Shown: positions 17,426 through 25,719 of the stretch, in pieces
Position numbering within the stretch: position 1 is the stretch's first letter
Layout of the letters: every line of letters starts with the position of its first letter
Origin: an uncultured Sphingomonadaceae bacterium
GTDB taxonomy: Bacteria; Pseudomonadota; Alphaproteobacteria; Sphingomonadales; Sphingomonadaceae
DNA: 64,000 bases
Assembly: GCA_947488625.1 (NCBI GenBank)
Contig: CANKZR010000003.1
Span: 157,023-221,022, forward strand
Direction: 5' to 3'
Program-made: the position numbers and the translations under genes
Notes under the pieces: generated by a model
The model's database searches: none
The model's input: the letters and a program-made list of their open reading frames with translations, nothing else
Told to the model about the DNA's origin: nothing

Positions 17426-17683
17426 ATCGCCCAGACATATGCATTCTACAACGCTCGCGCCGACGAAGCGGCAACAGAAGCCTCGAAAGCGACACTCGAT
17501 AACGTGCGCGATCGCGCGCTGCGGTCGGAAAAGACATGGCGCGGCCTCGCCCATCAGGCACAAAAGGTCGAGAGCGACCGGGCAAAAGCAGCGCAAGTGC
17601 GCAAGGATCGGCAGGAAGCCGAGGCCGAGGCGGCAGCTGAACAGTCGGCACCGTCTGCGCAGGTTCAACAGAACGTTCAATAG
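17426..17683 (+). CDS. small coiled-coil protein (apparent ATC start)
   Basis: An open frame of 85 codons with no ATG, GTG or TTG at its head. From the ATC at 17426 it reads (M)AQTYAFYNARADEAATEA and continues LDNVRDRALRSEKTWRGLAHQAQKVES, ending in an Ala/Glu/Gln-rich tail. It resembles small helical proteins I associate with sphingomonads that begin MAQTY or similar, so the frame is probably real. GGGAG at 17414-17418 is seven bases before the ATC. Composition predicts a soluble coiled coil. Expression would depend on a non-AUG start; otherwise it is a start-codon-loss pseudogene. Function unknown. Confidence 0.6.
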   Translation: MAQTYAFYNARADEAATEASKATLDNVRDRALRSEKTWRGLAHQAQKVESDRAKAAQVRKDRQEAEAEAAAEQSAPSAQVQQNVQ

Positions 17684-17833
17684 CGCGCAGGTTCATGACT
17701 ACGTGCTTTCGGCCATGTTTCTGCCATAATTGGAACAAGTAGGCGATCCACCCATTGCAGCGTTGAATGCAGGATTGAGAGGGGCCGATTTCCGGCCCGC
17801 CACCCGCATCGAACCAATGCAAGGACGCCTACT

Positions 17834-18412
17834 ATGAAAACTCTCCATATTCTTACCGCATCTGCCGCTGCTCTCGCGCTTGTCGCCTGTGGCGAGCCTG
17901 CCGAAGACACCACTATGGATGATGATACCATGATGGCCGATGAGATGGCCAATGTCGAGGCAACGATGCCGGGCACCATCGTCGAAGTGGCGCAGGGTAA
18001 CCCTGACTTTTCTACGCTGGTAAGTGCCGTAACCGCAGCTGAACTGGGCGAGACGCTTTCGGGCGATGGCCCCTACACCGTATTTGCGCCCACCAACGCC
18101 GCGTTTGATGCCCTTCCCGAAGGTACCGTGGAAAGCCTGACCACCGAAGATACCGATCAGCTGGGAAATATCCTTACCTACCACGTCGTATCTGGTGAAG
18201 TGATGGCCGCCGATCTTGTCGCCGCAATCGAAAGTGCGGGCGCAGATGGTTACACGATCGAGACCGTGAACGGCGGAACGCTTACCGCAATGATGGAAGG
18301 CGGCAATGTCATGCTGCGTGATGCACAGGGCAACACCGCAACCGTTTCGGCCACCGACGTCGATGCCTCGAATGGCGTAATTCACGTCATCGATACCGTG
18401 TTGATGCCGTAA
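17834..18412 (+). CDS. fasciclin-domain lipoprotein
   Basis: 192 residues. A lipoprotein signal ends at LALVACG (Cys about 19), then an Asp/Met-rich acidic linker leads to one fasciclin (FAS1) domain (about 48-192). The domain carries the H1 and H2 motifs: TVFAPTNAAFDALP and GVIHVIDTVLMP. FAS1 domains mediate adhesion, and bacterial ones are often linked to biofilm or pigment biology. A terminator follows directly, so the gene appears monocistronic. Confidence 0.93.
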   Translation: MKTLHILTASAAALALVACGEPAEDTTMDDDTMMADEMANVEATMPGTIVEVAQGNPDFSTLVSAVTAAELGETLSGDGPYTVFAPTNAAFDALPEGTVESLTTEDTDQLGNILTYHVVSGEVMAADLVAAIESAGADGYTIETVNGGTLTAMMEGGNVMLRDAQGNTATVSATDVDASNGVIHVIDTVLMP

Positions 18413-18440
18413 GCCTAACATTCTGTAGGTAAAAGCAACG

Positions 18441-18468
18441 GGGCGGGCCTTGATGGGTCCGCCCTTTT
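18441..18468 (+). terminator. rho-independent terminator after the fasciclin gene
   Basis: GGGCGG (18441-18446) pairs with CCGCCC (18459-18464), extended by further C/G pairs around TTGAT, followed by TTTT. It begins 29 bases after the stop codon. Confidence 0.8.
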
Positions 18469-18513
18469 GCTATGCACTCTCTTTTCGACGAAAAGCTAAA
18501 GGGCTTGCTTGCC

Positions 18514-18966
18514 ATGAAAACGACCCCACCCGCAGCGCGCTTTCTCGGTTTTGCGGGGTTGATCCCGCAATTTGCATGTCTGGTTGCAGCATGGTTCGGG
18601 CCGCCCGAATGGCGCTGGAGCGCTCTGGCAATTGGCTGGGCCTATGCCGCACTGATCATCAGCTTCTTGGGAGGAATGTGGTGGGGACTTGCTGCTGGCG
18701 CACCCGACGAGGGACGTCGCGCGCCGCAATGGTTGTGGGTAGCGGCCGTTACGCCGAGCCTGCTCGCACTGGTGACGTTTCTGCCCTGGGTATTCGGTGC
18801 GACCTGGCCCGGACCATCGCTTTACCTTCTGGGAGGGGCGATAGTGTTGAGCCTTCTGGTCGACGCCAGACTGGTTACCATAAGGCCTGTATGGTGGATG
18901 GCGTTGCGAACTCCGTTGTCACTGGGGCTTGGCGGCGCAACGATACTGTTGGGGATTGCAGCTTGA
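18514..18966 (+). CDS. DUF3429 membrane protein
   Basis: 150 residues with four to five membrane helices; the motif SFLGGMWWGLAAG in the first half is typical of DUF3429. An in-frame ATG at 18472 would add a charged 14-residue leader (MHSLFDEKLKG) that lies right behind the preceding terminator; the ATG at 18514 is preferred. Function unknown. The neighbour downstream is convergent. Confidence 0.8.
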   Translation: MKTTPPAARFLGFAGLIPQFACLVAAWFGPPEWRWSALAIGWAYAALIISFLGGMWWGLAAGAPDEGRRAPQWLWVAAVTPSLLALVTFLPWVFGATWPGPSLYLLGGAIVLSLLVDARLVTIRPVWWMALRTPLSLGLGGATILLGIAA

Positions 18967-18989
18967 TAGCAACACCGACTGATCTCGCC

Positions 18990-19577
18990 TCAGTCCAGGG
19001 CGGATAGTTCTCCCGCTACGTCTATAACCCGCGCATTTCCAATCGCCGGCTCCGCTGGTTGAATTTCGATCACGCCATCCGCGACTTGCGTCGTTTCCGT
19101 GCGGAAGTCTTCGCCCGTCCGCGCCTGTTCCATCGCTGCGTAATGCGCAGCTTCAGGCTGGGCGGTAGGGACCGCATTATGTGACGTGCGTGCTACCGGC
19201 GCTGGACTTGGTGCAAGTGCACGCTGCGCCCGTGCGTCCAGCCGATCGCTATCCCAGCGCGCTTCAAGCGTGTCGATCTCCTCCTCGTAGGAATGATCGT
19301 AGCTGTCGGGCGTGCGATAACGATCGCGGTAGCGACCTCGCATGGCAAGTTCCTTTACTTCGACCACCCCCTCGGGCGTTTCCATGGCATAATGGTCGGG
19401 AAGACGCTCTGATGTGCGCGGGTTCGCATTTGCGTATACTGCGGTACTTCCAACAGGCAAAGTCTCTGTCACGTCGGCTCGCTGGCCGACGGGATCCGTG
19501 CTCATGTGAGAGCCAATTACCGCGCCAGCGATGGGCACCACTGCTGCGGCACCCAAAAACCACGGCGAAACCTTCAT
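18990..19577 (-). CDS. secreted or membrane-anchored protein of unknown function
   Basis: 195 residues with one N-terminal hydrophobic segment (PWFLGAAAVVPIAGAVIG), then a polar, disorder-prone region rich in Arg/Tyr (GRYRDRYRTPDSYDHSYEEE) and Pro/Ala. The composition suggests a periplasmic flexible protein anchored by its N-terminal helix. No family recognised. It is divergent from the small lipoprotein gene at 19693. Confidence 0.6.
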   Translation of the reverse strand: MKVSPWFLGAAAVVPIAGAVIGSHMSTDPVGQRADVTETLPVGSTAVYANANPRTSERLPDHYAMETPEGVVEVKELAMRGRYRDRYRTPDSYDHSYEEEIDTLEARWDSDRLDARAQRALAPSPAPVARTSHNAVPTAQPEAAHYAAMEQARTGEDFRTETTQVADGVIEIQPAEPAIGNARVIDVAGELSALD

Positions 19578-19692
19578 GTTGCAACTCCGAATTCAAGATA
19601 ATCTTGTCCAATCAACGTCTCGCAATATGTGGATGTTCCCCGCGGCGGCGCTTAAGGAGGGATGATCCAATAGATGGGAATTGGCTGAAGAG

Positions 19693-20121
19693 ATGACCTT
19701 GAAGAGAATTGCGCCGATCATAGCCGTGGTGCTGGCATCCTGCGGGCAGGGCGGTCCGGGCAATATTCCGGGCGCCTCCGGGGATGAAACCGCTTTTGCC
19801 GGAATATCAAAAGACGCGGTCATCAATCTTACCGGCACGGAACCGTTCTGGAACGGGCAGGTGAACGGAAATACGTTGGTTTACCGCACACCTGCGAACA
19901 TGGATGGATCTAGCGTGCAGGTTTCCCGCTTTGCCGGGCGCGGTGGACTGTCATTCAGCGGCACGTTGAATGGGCGCGCTCTTGATCTGGCGATTACGCC
20001 AACGGACTGTTCCGATGGGATGACCAACCGCAGCTATCCCTTTGCCGCCACCTTGCAGATCGGCAACGAGCAGCGCGAGGGGTGCGCATGGCGGGAGGGT
20101 GACGATATCGGGGAGCCTTGA
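19693..20121 (+). CDS. COG3650-like small lipoprotein
   Basis: 142 residues with a lipoprotein signal (MTLKRIAPIIAVVLASCG, Cys at about 17). The mature part contains GTEPFWNGQVNGNTLVYRTP, the hallmark GTEPFW motif of a family of predicted membrane-associated proteins (COG3650), with a C-terminal CSDGMTNRSYPFAATL block. The ATG four codons upstream (19681) would also be possible but only adds MAEE. The family's function is not established; a heat-shock or lysozyme-inhibitor-like beta-barrel fold is a guess. Confidence 0.75.
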   Translation: MTLKRIAPIIAVVLASCGQGGPGNIPGASGDETAFAGISKDAVINLTGTEPFWNGQVNGNTLVYRTPANMDGSSVQVSRFAGRGGLSFSGTLNGRALDLAITPTDCSDGMTNRSYPFAATLQIGNEQREGCAWREGDDIGEP

Positions 20122-20146
20122 GCGACGCCCCGATATCGGTCGGACA

Positions 20147-21580
20147 TCAGTAAACGCCGGGCGCTTCGCGTTCGATCACGCTGGTTGGGCGATCCGGCTG
20201 CAGAAGGCCGCGAGACGTAGCCGATTGCGTGGTGGCCGGACCCCCGGCGATGGGCGTGCAGCTACGACCAGCCAGGAAGTCCAGCGCGGTAGCCAGCATG
20301 TCCTCCTGCGGGTCGCCGAAGTCGCGAGTGAAGTCGTCGTTCGCACGGCAGGAATTGGGCACGGTATCGGCAAGGCCGTTGAAGTATTCCCCCTGTCCGT
20401 TTGCATTCTCCAGCTTGAGCGTCACCACGCGCAGGCGATCGTCGCAGGCAGAAAGATCGAAAGCCGACTGGCCGACGGGCTTGCCGAAGGTGTTCTCTCC
20501 GATAATCGCGAGGTCGTTGCCGATATAGGGTTGCATCCCGTTGATCAGCGCCTCGCTGGCCGAGGCGGAGCCGCGTGTGGTGATAAAGGCAATGCGCGTC
20601 GGAGCCACCGATTGCGGCCGGGCGTTGAAACGATAGGTTTCATTGTTCGAGGACTTGCTGTCGCGGAAGGCAATGGTTTCAAACACCTGCCCATCGAGAT
20701 CACGTGCCAGCAGATCTCCGAAGAATTCGTTCACATTGATGCCGCCGCCGCCATTGTATCGCAGGTCGATCACCAGTTCGGTGACACCGGCAGCGCGGAA
20801 ATCGGCAAAGGCATCGCGCAGATCGTCGATGGCCGGGTTGATGAAGTTGGTCAGGCGAACGTAACCCACCTGCTTGCCGCCATCGTTGATGATCTGCGAA
20901 CCATAGCGCGGTACGGGGTCGAGTTCGAATTCGGATTTGGCGATGCTCACTTCGCGCTCCACCCCGCTGGCATCGCGAATTCGCAGCACGCGGGTTACGC
21001 CGGTGTTGGAAGGGCCCAGCGCCTCGATCACGCCCTCCACGCCATCATTTGCCAGGAGGGTGTTTACCGTAATGATATTGTTGCTGGTGGTGCCGATGCC
21101 CAGCAGTTCGGTTCCGCGTTCTATATTGGCGCCGAGGGCAGGCGTATCGTCAAACGTTTCCAGCACGAAAACGCGGCGATTGCCAAGATCGTAGCCAAGA
21201 CGGAACCCGAAGCCCGCACTAGATCCCTGGTTGAAGAAGGCGTTCTCCTCCTCGATCGAGGTGATGTAACTGAAGAAGCGGTCCTTGTCCTGCGCGCGCG
21301 CCGGAGCGACCAGGGCATCGATGTAATCCTGAACGTTGTTGAAGCTGCTGGCGTTCACGCTGGTGTCCAGCAGGTTGGGGAACAGATACCATTCATCAAG
21401 CACGTCGAAGGCGAATTGCTGGCGGTTTTCCAGTGAGCATGTGGCGCTCGTCGGGGTTGGCGTAGGCGTGGGAGCGGGGCTGGGCGACGTGGCGACCGGC
21501 GTGGGCGTCGGCGAACCGCCGCCGCATGAAGCGACCATGCCCATGCAGGCCAGGGTAAGTGCGATTTTCGACGTGCGCAT
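20147..21580 (-). CDS. S41 family (C-terminal processing type) peptidase lipoprotein
   Basis: About 477 residues. A lipoprotein signal (MRTSKIALTLACMGMVASCGGG) is followed by a Pro-Thr linker (repeated PTPTP), a PDZ-like domain (GYDLGNRRVFVLETFDDTP, then GTELLGIG) and the S41 core. The nucleophile serine is in TRGSASASEALINGM and the general-base lysine in NTFGKPVGQSAF, so the Ser-Lys dyad is intact. Known S41 proteins trim C-termini of periplasmic proteins or degrade peptides. The ATG at 21580 starts the signal peptide; an upstream extension to 21631 is unlikely. Confidence 0.92.
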   Translation of the reverse strand: MRTSKIALTLACMGMVASCGGGSPTPTPVATSPSPAPTPTPTPTSATCSLENRQQFAFDVLDEWYLFPNLLDTSVNASSFNNVQDYIDALVAPARAQDKDRFFSYITSIEEENAFFNQGSSAGFGFRLGYDLGNRRVFVLETFDDTPALGANIERGTELLGIGTTSNNIITVNTLLANDGVEGVIEALGPSNTGVTRVLRIRDASGVEREVSIAKSEFELDPVPRYGSQIINDGGKQVGYVRLTNFINPAIDDLRDAFADFRAAGVTELVIDLRYNGGGGINVNEFFGDLLARDLDGQVFETIAFRDSKSSNNETYRFNARPQSVAPTRIAFITTRGSASASEALINGMQPYIGNDLAIIGENTFGKPVGQSAFDLSACDDRLRVVTLKLENANGQGEYFNGLADTVPNSCRANDDFTRDFGDPQEDMLATALDFLAGRSCTPIAGGPATTQSATSRGLLQPDRPTSVIEREAPGVY

Positions 21581-21854
21581 GAATTGTCCCGAAATTCTAG
21601 AGTGTTGTCGTTGCAGAACTGCAATGTCCAAGAGCTAACGCGGGCTGGGCCCCGTGGCAAGCGGCACGATGCCTGGCCCGTCCGTCTGCACCATCATCAC
21701 ATGGCGGCTGCATCCCTAGGGCAAGCTGAACGGGCGGACCTGAGAAACGCGCTACCTGAAATGAACCCCTTGAAAAGCCGGGACGCATTCTGCACATCGC
21801 GGCCTTATCCGTAATCGGTGCGCAGAATGCGCCGGATGCAACAAGGAATATCCA

Positions 21855-22457
21855 ATGCTCGAACATGTCCCCGCCTGGCTTGGCAAGGCCCTCCGCAACG
21901 TTCGCGCAGGCCACGGCAAGCTCGTGGTCGCGAAGCTGGGCGAAGAGGGAATGGTCGGCAAATCGGGCTTCACACTGAAGTCCGCTGCCTTCGAGGATGG
22001 AGGCGAGCTCGATCCCAGCTTCACCGCAGACGAGGAAGATGCAGTCGCGCCGCCGCTGGAATGGTCTGCCCCGCCTGTGGGCACGCAGGAACTGGTGCTG
22101 GTGGTGGAAGACCCGGACGCGCCTGCTCCCGAACCGTTCTGTCACTGGCTGGTCTGGGGCCTTCCGGGACAGAAGGGCAAGCTGCTGGAAGGCGAAGTGC
22201 CGCCGCGCGTGGGCAAGAACTCCTTCGGAAATTCCGAATGGTTGCTGCCTGATCCGCCAACCGGGCACGAAGCGCATGACTATGTATTTCAGCTGTTCGC
22301 CCTGGACCTGCCGCTCGTGCTGATGCCGGGGGCCAGCCGGGATGAACTGGTGGAGGCGATGAAGGGCCACGTGACTGCTGTAGCAATTCTTACCGGTACC
22401 TATGCCCGCGAAGAAGGCGGGGATTACGACTGGAATGATGGAGACGAAGCCGAATGA
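21855..22457 (+). CDS. YbhB/YbcL family (PEBP/Raf kinase inhibitor-like) protein
   Basis: 200 residues. The PEBP fold is recognised by SFTADEEDAVAPPLEWSAPP and LVVEDPDAPAPEPFCHWLVWGLP, carrying the conserved DPDAP and H-W elements of the anion-binding pocket, and by DYVFQLFALD towards the end. No signal peptide, so it is cytosolic, with a 35-residue basic N-terminal extension. Bacterial members bind phosphate-type ligands; partners are unknown. The gene is divergent from the S41 peptidase gene, and the 274 bases between them show nothing recognisable. A SWIB gene follows. Confidence 0.92.
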   Translation: MLEHVPAWLGKALRNVRAGHGKLVVAKLGEEGMVGKSGFTLKSAAFEDGGELDPSFTADEEDAVAPPLEWSAPPVGTQELVLVVEDPDAPAPEPFCHWLVWGLPGQKGKLLEGEVPPRVGKNSFGNSEWLLPDPPTGHEAHDYVFQLFALDLPLVLMPGASRDELVEAMKGHVTAVAILTGTYAREEGGDYDWNDGDEAE

Positions 22458-22506
22458 AGGGTGCTAACCCCGGTCGGTAATTTTTGACTGAAAGGATATC
22501 AAGGAA

Positions 22507-22758
22507 ATGGCTGCCAAGAACAACGCGCTGAACAAGCCGGTCACCCTGTCTTCGGAACTGGAAGAAGTGGTCGGCAAGGGTCCGATGACCCGCGCAGAGG
22601 TGACCAAGAAAGTGTGGGATCACATCAAGGCCAACGACCTGCAGGATTCCAAGGACAAGCGCATGATCAACCCCGATGCCAAGCTGGGCGCGGTGATCGG
22701 CAAGGATCAGATCTCCATGTTCAAGATGACGGGCGCCGTCTCCAAGCACATGAGCTGA
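22507..22758 (+). CDS. SWIB/MDM2 domain protein
   Basis: 83-residue protein that is nearly all SWIB domain: MTRAEVTKKVWDHIKANDLQD, KRMINPDAKL and a C-terminal MFKMTGAVSKHM. SWIB domains in eukaryotes sit in chromatin remodellers; in bacteria they occur alone (as here) or fused to topoisomerase, and may be nucleoid-associated. A ribosome site (AAGGA) lies close to the ATG and a terminator follows 30 bases after the stop. Confidence 0.95.
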   Translation: MAAKNNALNKPVTLSSELEEVVGKGPMTRAEVTKKVWDHIKANDLQDSKDKRMINPDAKLGAVIGKDQISMFKMTGAVSKHMS

Positions 22759-22787
22759 TCGGCACGATAACCTTGAAGATACGCGAG

Positions 22788-22817
22788 CGGGCGGGGCGAA
22801 AGCTTCCCGCCCGTTTT
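22788..22817 (+). terminator. rho-independent terminator after the SWIB gene
   Basis: CGGGCGGG (22788-22795) pairs with CCCGCCCG (22806-22813), followed by TTTT and C/T-rich sequence. Confidence 0.85.
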
Positions 22818-22874
22818 CCTTTGCGCGGTCCATATTGGGCGATAGGCGCGCGAATTCCGCGAAATTGCGGGAGC

Positions 22875-23276
22875 TCAGCGGCGCTTTCGAAAAGGCCAGT
22901 CCGTTACCCGGCCACACCACAGTGCCAGCCAGATGACGACAGGTTGTGCGATCATGCGGGGCACGTGGTAGGCCATCCCGAACCCGCCGTCGGCGCTTTG
23001 CATATCCATCAGCATATGATTGACGTTCGCTGGCCAGACGCACAGCGCGTAAAGCGCGAGGCCGATACCGCCCGCCTGTCGCAGCTTGCGCGACCAGGGC
23101 TGGGCCAAGGCGATCGCACCCGCAATCTCGGCAATACCCGTAAGCCAAACGATCCAGTCGGGCAGGGGCACCCATGCTGGCGTTATCAGCAGGAAAGGAT
23201 CGGGGGCTACGATATGCCTGTATCCAGCATAGGCGTAAAAGATTGCCAGCAGGTAGGTGAGGACGGTGCGGATCAC
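22875..23276 (-). CDS. DoxX-like membrane protein
   Basis: 133 residues with four helices, the DoxX-family arrangement: the first helix ends in YAGYRHIV, the second contains WIVWLTGIAEIAGAIAL, and the last ends WLALWCGRVTDWPFRKRR. DoxX proteins are often linked to oxidative stress, but no mechanism can be read here. The start overlaps the stop of the upstream DUF3253 gene by four bases, so the pair is co-translated. Confidence 0.85.
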   Translation of the reverse strand: MIRTVLTYLLAIFYAYAGYRHIVAPDPFLLITPAWVPLPDWIVWLTGIAEIAGAIALAQPWSRKLRQAGGIGLALYALCVWPANVNHMLMDMQSADGGFGMAYHVPRMIAQPVVIWLALWCGRVTDWPFRKRR

Positions 23277-23506
23277 GCTTGCGCGATGCGATAGGCGCCT
23301 TGCGCTGTCAATCGGGTTTGACCCTTCCAGCTAAGCTTTGCCGTGCCTTCATCGACCAAAACCTGCGCCGCTGCATGAACATCATTCATTCGAGCACGCC
23401 AATCGCCGTCATCGCCTGCCAGCAGGCGCGCCGCTTCGCTGGGGCAAATGGTCTTTTCCGGGCCCCGCTCTGTCAGCAACTGCATTATCGTCTCGCTTGG
23501 GGTCAT
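23273..23506 (-). CDS. DUF3253 protein
   Basis: 77 residues. Pattern: TPSETIMQLLTERGPEKTICPSEAARLLA, then ARMNDVHAAAQVLVDEGTAKLSWKG; this matches DUF3253, a small winged-helix-like domain. It has an ATGA overlap with the DoxX gene downstream and lies four bases after the pyridoxamine-oxidase-like gene, so it is part of the same minus-strand run. Possible DNA or RNA binding is an inference from the fold. Confidence 0.88.
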   Translation of the reverse strand: MTPSETIMQLLTERGPEKTICPSEAARLLAGDDGDWRARMNDVHAAAQVLVDEGTAKLSWKGQTRLTAQGAYRIAQA

Positions 23507-23510
23507 CGCT

Positions 23511-23948
23511 TCAGCCGGGTAACTGGACTTCGCCCTCGTCCTCCCCCGCCCAGTAGTGGATACGTTTGGCCCGTGCCTCGATCAGAACGAGGCCGGGTGT
23601 ATCGACGCCTTGCTGAAACCAGCGTTCCAGATCCTCCACCCAATGCTGTTCGAACACATCCTTGTCACGGATTAGCTTTGCCTCGGCCTCGACATGGATA
23701 AAAGTGCCGGGTTTTCCGTCGGGACCGGAGGGCGTGCGATAGGTAAGACCGATCGAAGCATCGCGTTTTACATCGTCCACCATGCGCGTGTCATCGCTGG
23801 TGAAATAGTAGCTGGTGCCTTCATAGCCTACCTGCTGGTTGTTGCTCATCGGTCGGCCCGCAAGGGAACCGTCTTGGGCGCGGCTGACCAACATGCAGAA
23901 ATCGATTTCCTGCATCATGTCGGAAACCTGCTGGATGGACTTTGGCAT
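23511..23948 (-). CDS. pyridoxamine 5'-phosphate oxidase-like general stress protein
   Basis: 145 residues forming a split-barrel flavin-binding fold: FCMLVSRAQDGSLAGRPM, SYYFTSDDTRMVDDVKRDASIGLTY, FIHVEAEAKLIRD. It belongs to the general-stress group of the PNPOx-like family (E. coli and Xanthomonas members bind FMN or FAD); no activity is assigned. GAGGAG seven bases before the ATG at 23948 fixes the start; an upstream in-frame TTG is unlikely. Confidence 0.92.
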   Translation of the reverse strand: MPKSIQQVSDMMQEIDFCMLVSRAQDGSLAGRPMSNNQQVGYEGTSYYFTSDDTRMVDDVKRDASIGLTYRTPSGPDGKPGTFIHVEAEAKLIRDKDVFEQHWVEDLERWFQQGVDTPGLVLIEARAKRIHYWAGEDEGEVQLPG

Positions 23949-24010
23949 TCGATCGCTCCTCAAGCTTACTCGTCAGCTATCAAGCGAACGGTGTGTCAGA
24001 GCGTTCCGCC

Positions 24011-24448
24011 CTATTCACCAGGTTGCCATTCCGGCGGGGCGAGGGTGAAGCCTGCAAATTCGAAGGCTGGCGATACAACGCAGGAAACCAGCGTGTAGTC
24101 TGCTTCGCCTTCCAAGGATTGCGCCGCCTGCCATTCACCCGGACGGATCACCTGCTGTACAACGTCGCCGCCCGCAAGGTTAGGACCAAGACAGATCTCG
24201 GCCAGGGCCGTGCCGGTGGGATCGGATAGCGACAGTTTCAAGGGATTGCCAGAATGCCATAGCCAGATCTCGGTCGCGTCGATCTTGTGCCAATGCGATC
24301 TTTGCCCGCTTTCCAGCAGGAAATGGATGGCTGTCGCGCTGCCACGCTCGCCTTCAGGCGCGTCCGCGCGCCAGGTTTCCTTGTACCAGCCTCCTTCGGG
24401 ATGCTGCTCAAGCCCAAGTTGTTCGATCAGTTCGCGTGCGTTGCTCAT
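24011..24448 (-). CDS. DUF985 cupin-domain protein
   Basis: 145 residues, a single cupin barrel of the DUF985 type: EQHPEGGWYKETWR at the N-terminus, SATAIHFLLESGQRSHWHKIDATEIWLWHSG in the middle (metal-site His and Glu residues) and VVSPAFEFAGFTLA at the end. DUF985 proteins have the cupin fold of sugar epimerases but no agreed activity. The ATG at 24448 begins the conserved part; a longer frame overlaps the next gene. Twenty bases separate it from the DUF1810 gene upstream. Confidence 0.92.
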   Translation of the reverse strand: MSNARELIEQLGLEQHPEGGWYKETWRADAPEGERGSATAIHFLLESGQRSHWHKIDATEIWLWHSGNPLKLSLSDPTGTALAEICLGPNLAGGDVVQQVIRPGEWQAAQSLEGEADYTLVSCVVSPAFEFAGFTLAPPEWQPGE

Positions 24449-24467
24449 GCCACAGGCCTTGCCTTGA

Positions 24468-24893
24468 TCAGTCGAGCTTTTCCAGCGTCGCCTTGTCCCG
24501 CTCGCCATTGCAGAGCTTCTCCAACGCTTCGGTAAAAGCCATGCGATCGTCGCAAACAGCTTCGAACAAGTTCATGGAACTGCGAAATTTGAGCGCATCG
24601 ATCGGGCCGAGTATTTCCAGCGGGGAGCGTTTCCCTGCGTGGCTCAGCATTGCCTGCGTGCATTCAAGCAAGCGTGGACCGAGCAGTTCGTGTTCGAGAT
24701 AGGCAAGCGCCTCGTATCGTCCGTGGATTGCGTATGTGCGCGCATTGTCGCTGAGGCCAAGGCCCAGGATTTGCGGAAAGATGAACCACATCCAATGGGT
24801 GCGCTTGTGACCCGCCTGCAATTCGGCCAGCGCGGATGTGTACGTGCCTGCCTGCGCGCGAACGAAGCGATCCAATCTGGCGGTTTCAGTCAC
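24468..24893 (-). CDS. DUF1810 protein
   Basis: 141 residues. Family signature: LDRFVRAQAGTYTSALAELQAG, KRTHWMWFIFPQILGLG and FRSSMNLFEAVC. DUF1810 is a small helical family of unknown role, sometimes called calpastatin-like because of one annotation in the literature. It overlaps the upstream DUF3140 gene by eight bases, pointing to co-translation. Confidence 0.93.
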   Translation of the reverse strand: MTETARLDRFVRAQAGTYTSALAELQAGHKRTHWMWFIFPQILGLGLSDNARTYAIHGRYEALAYLEHELLGPRLLECTQAMLSHAGKRSPLEILGPIDALKFRSSMNLFEAVCDDRMAFTEALEKLCNGERDKATLEKLD

Positions 24894-25221
24894 TCTTCAC
24901 CGGATCGTGGCCCCAGTTCATCAGTGAATAACGCCAGTCGCTATCCTCGATGTCACCACCGGGTTTTTGCGCAAGGTGTCGGTGAATGTAACCGACCACC
25001 TTGTTCATGTGCTCGTACTGGCTGTCGCTAAGGTCGTCTTTTTTCGTGCGCTTGATATCGATGATGCGCCTGCCGGACCTATGCCCGGTGCTTTCACCCT
25101 CGTCTTCATCGCCGACCGATTTCGATTCTTCGGTGTCGAGCCAGTCTTCCAATTCCTTCGGCTGCATGTTCACGCAGTCCATGAACTCGGAATAGATCTG
25201 GTCCTTCTTCTCTGAATCCAT
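24886..25221 (-). CDS. DUF3140 protein (predicted DNA-binding)
   Basis: 111 residues from the ATG at 25221. Signature: FMDCVNMQPKELEDWLDTEESKSVG, then GRRIIDIKRTKKDDLSDSQYEHMNKVVGYIHRH; annotated elsewhere as a DNA-binding family, though without proof. The ATG overlaps the TGA of the preceding gene (TGATG). The C-terminal RYSLMNWGHDP is conserved. It often occurs near DUF2945 genes, as here. Confidence 0.9.
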   Translation of the reverse strand: MDSEKKDQIYSEFMDCVNMQPKELEDWLDTEESKSVGDEDEGESTGHRSGRRIIDIKRTKKDDLSDSQYEHMNKVVGYIHRHLAQKPGGDIEDSDWRYSLMNWGHDPVKSD

Positions 25222-25412
25222 CAATCGTCGCCATCGACCTTCTCGGGCAGGCCCTCGCGGTCGGTGGACGCGTATTCCTCAAGCTCATCCTCCGACATGG
25301 AATCGTACATCTGCCTGGATGCACCTTGCAGATCGGAGACTTTGGTGTCGCCGCGCTTGGCCGAAAGGGCGGCGCCTGCGGCCTTTTGCTGTGCTTTGGA
25401 CTTGGCTGGCAT
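25221..25412 (-). CDS. DUF3008 protein
   Basis: 63 residues starting MPAKSKAQQKAAGAALSAKRG, the standard DUF3008 beginning, followed by an acidic tail. Highly polar and probably disordered; a nucleic-acid or stress role is guessed for such Ala/Lys-rich heads. Both ends are coupled by TGATG junctions (to DUF2945 upstream and DUF3140 downstream), so three small genes are read as one unit. Confidence 0.9.
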   Translation of the reverse strand: MPAKSKAQQKAAGAALSAKRGDTKVSDLQGASRQMYDSMSEDELEEYASTDREGLPEKVDGDD

Positions 25413-25639
25413 CAGTTTTGCTCCTCCAACTCAGAGCCACGCTTCAACACCTTGTCGCCATCCTCCTGCTTAATGAGGTAGGCAGGGTTGTCTTCGTCGC
25501 CCTTCTTGGTGATTTCACTTCCCTGAAGAGTGCGCGTAACCTCACGCTCGAAGCGCTCTTCTATCTGGCCGCAGCCCGTGCCGTTGCCCCAGTTCCACTT
25601 GACATATTGCCCGGTCTGGAAGCTGTTGGAATTGCTCAT
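25412..25639 (-). CDS. DUF2945 (hypervirulence-associated Tudor-like) protein
   Basis: 75 residues: FQTGQYVKWNWGNGTGCGQIEERFE, then ITKKGDEDNPAYLIKQEDGDKVLKRGSEL, the compact beta-barrel of the DUF2945/HVA Tudor-like family. Fungal members were named for hypervirulence; bacterial ones are general. First gene of the TGATG-coupled trio with DUF3008 and DUF3140. Confidence 0.9.
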   Translation of the reverse strand: MSNSNSFQTGQYVKWNWGNGTGCGQIEERFEREVTRTLQGSEITKKGDEDNPAYLIKQEDGDKVLKRGSELEEQN

Positions 25640-25719
25640 GCTCTCGGTCTCCTCGGGTTAGATTTCTGAACGTGTCAGACCCCCTCGCGATCCCGAAAAC
25701 ATGATGTCACGATATTGAT

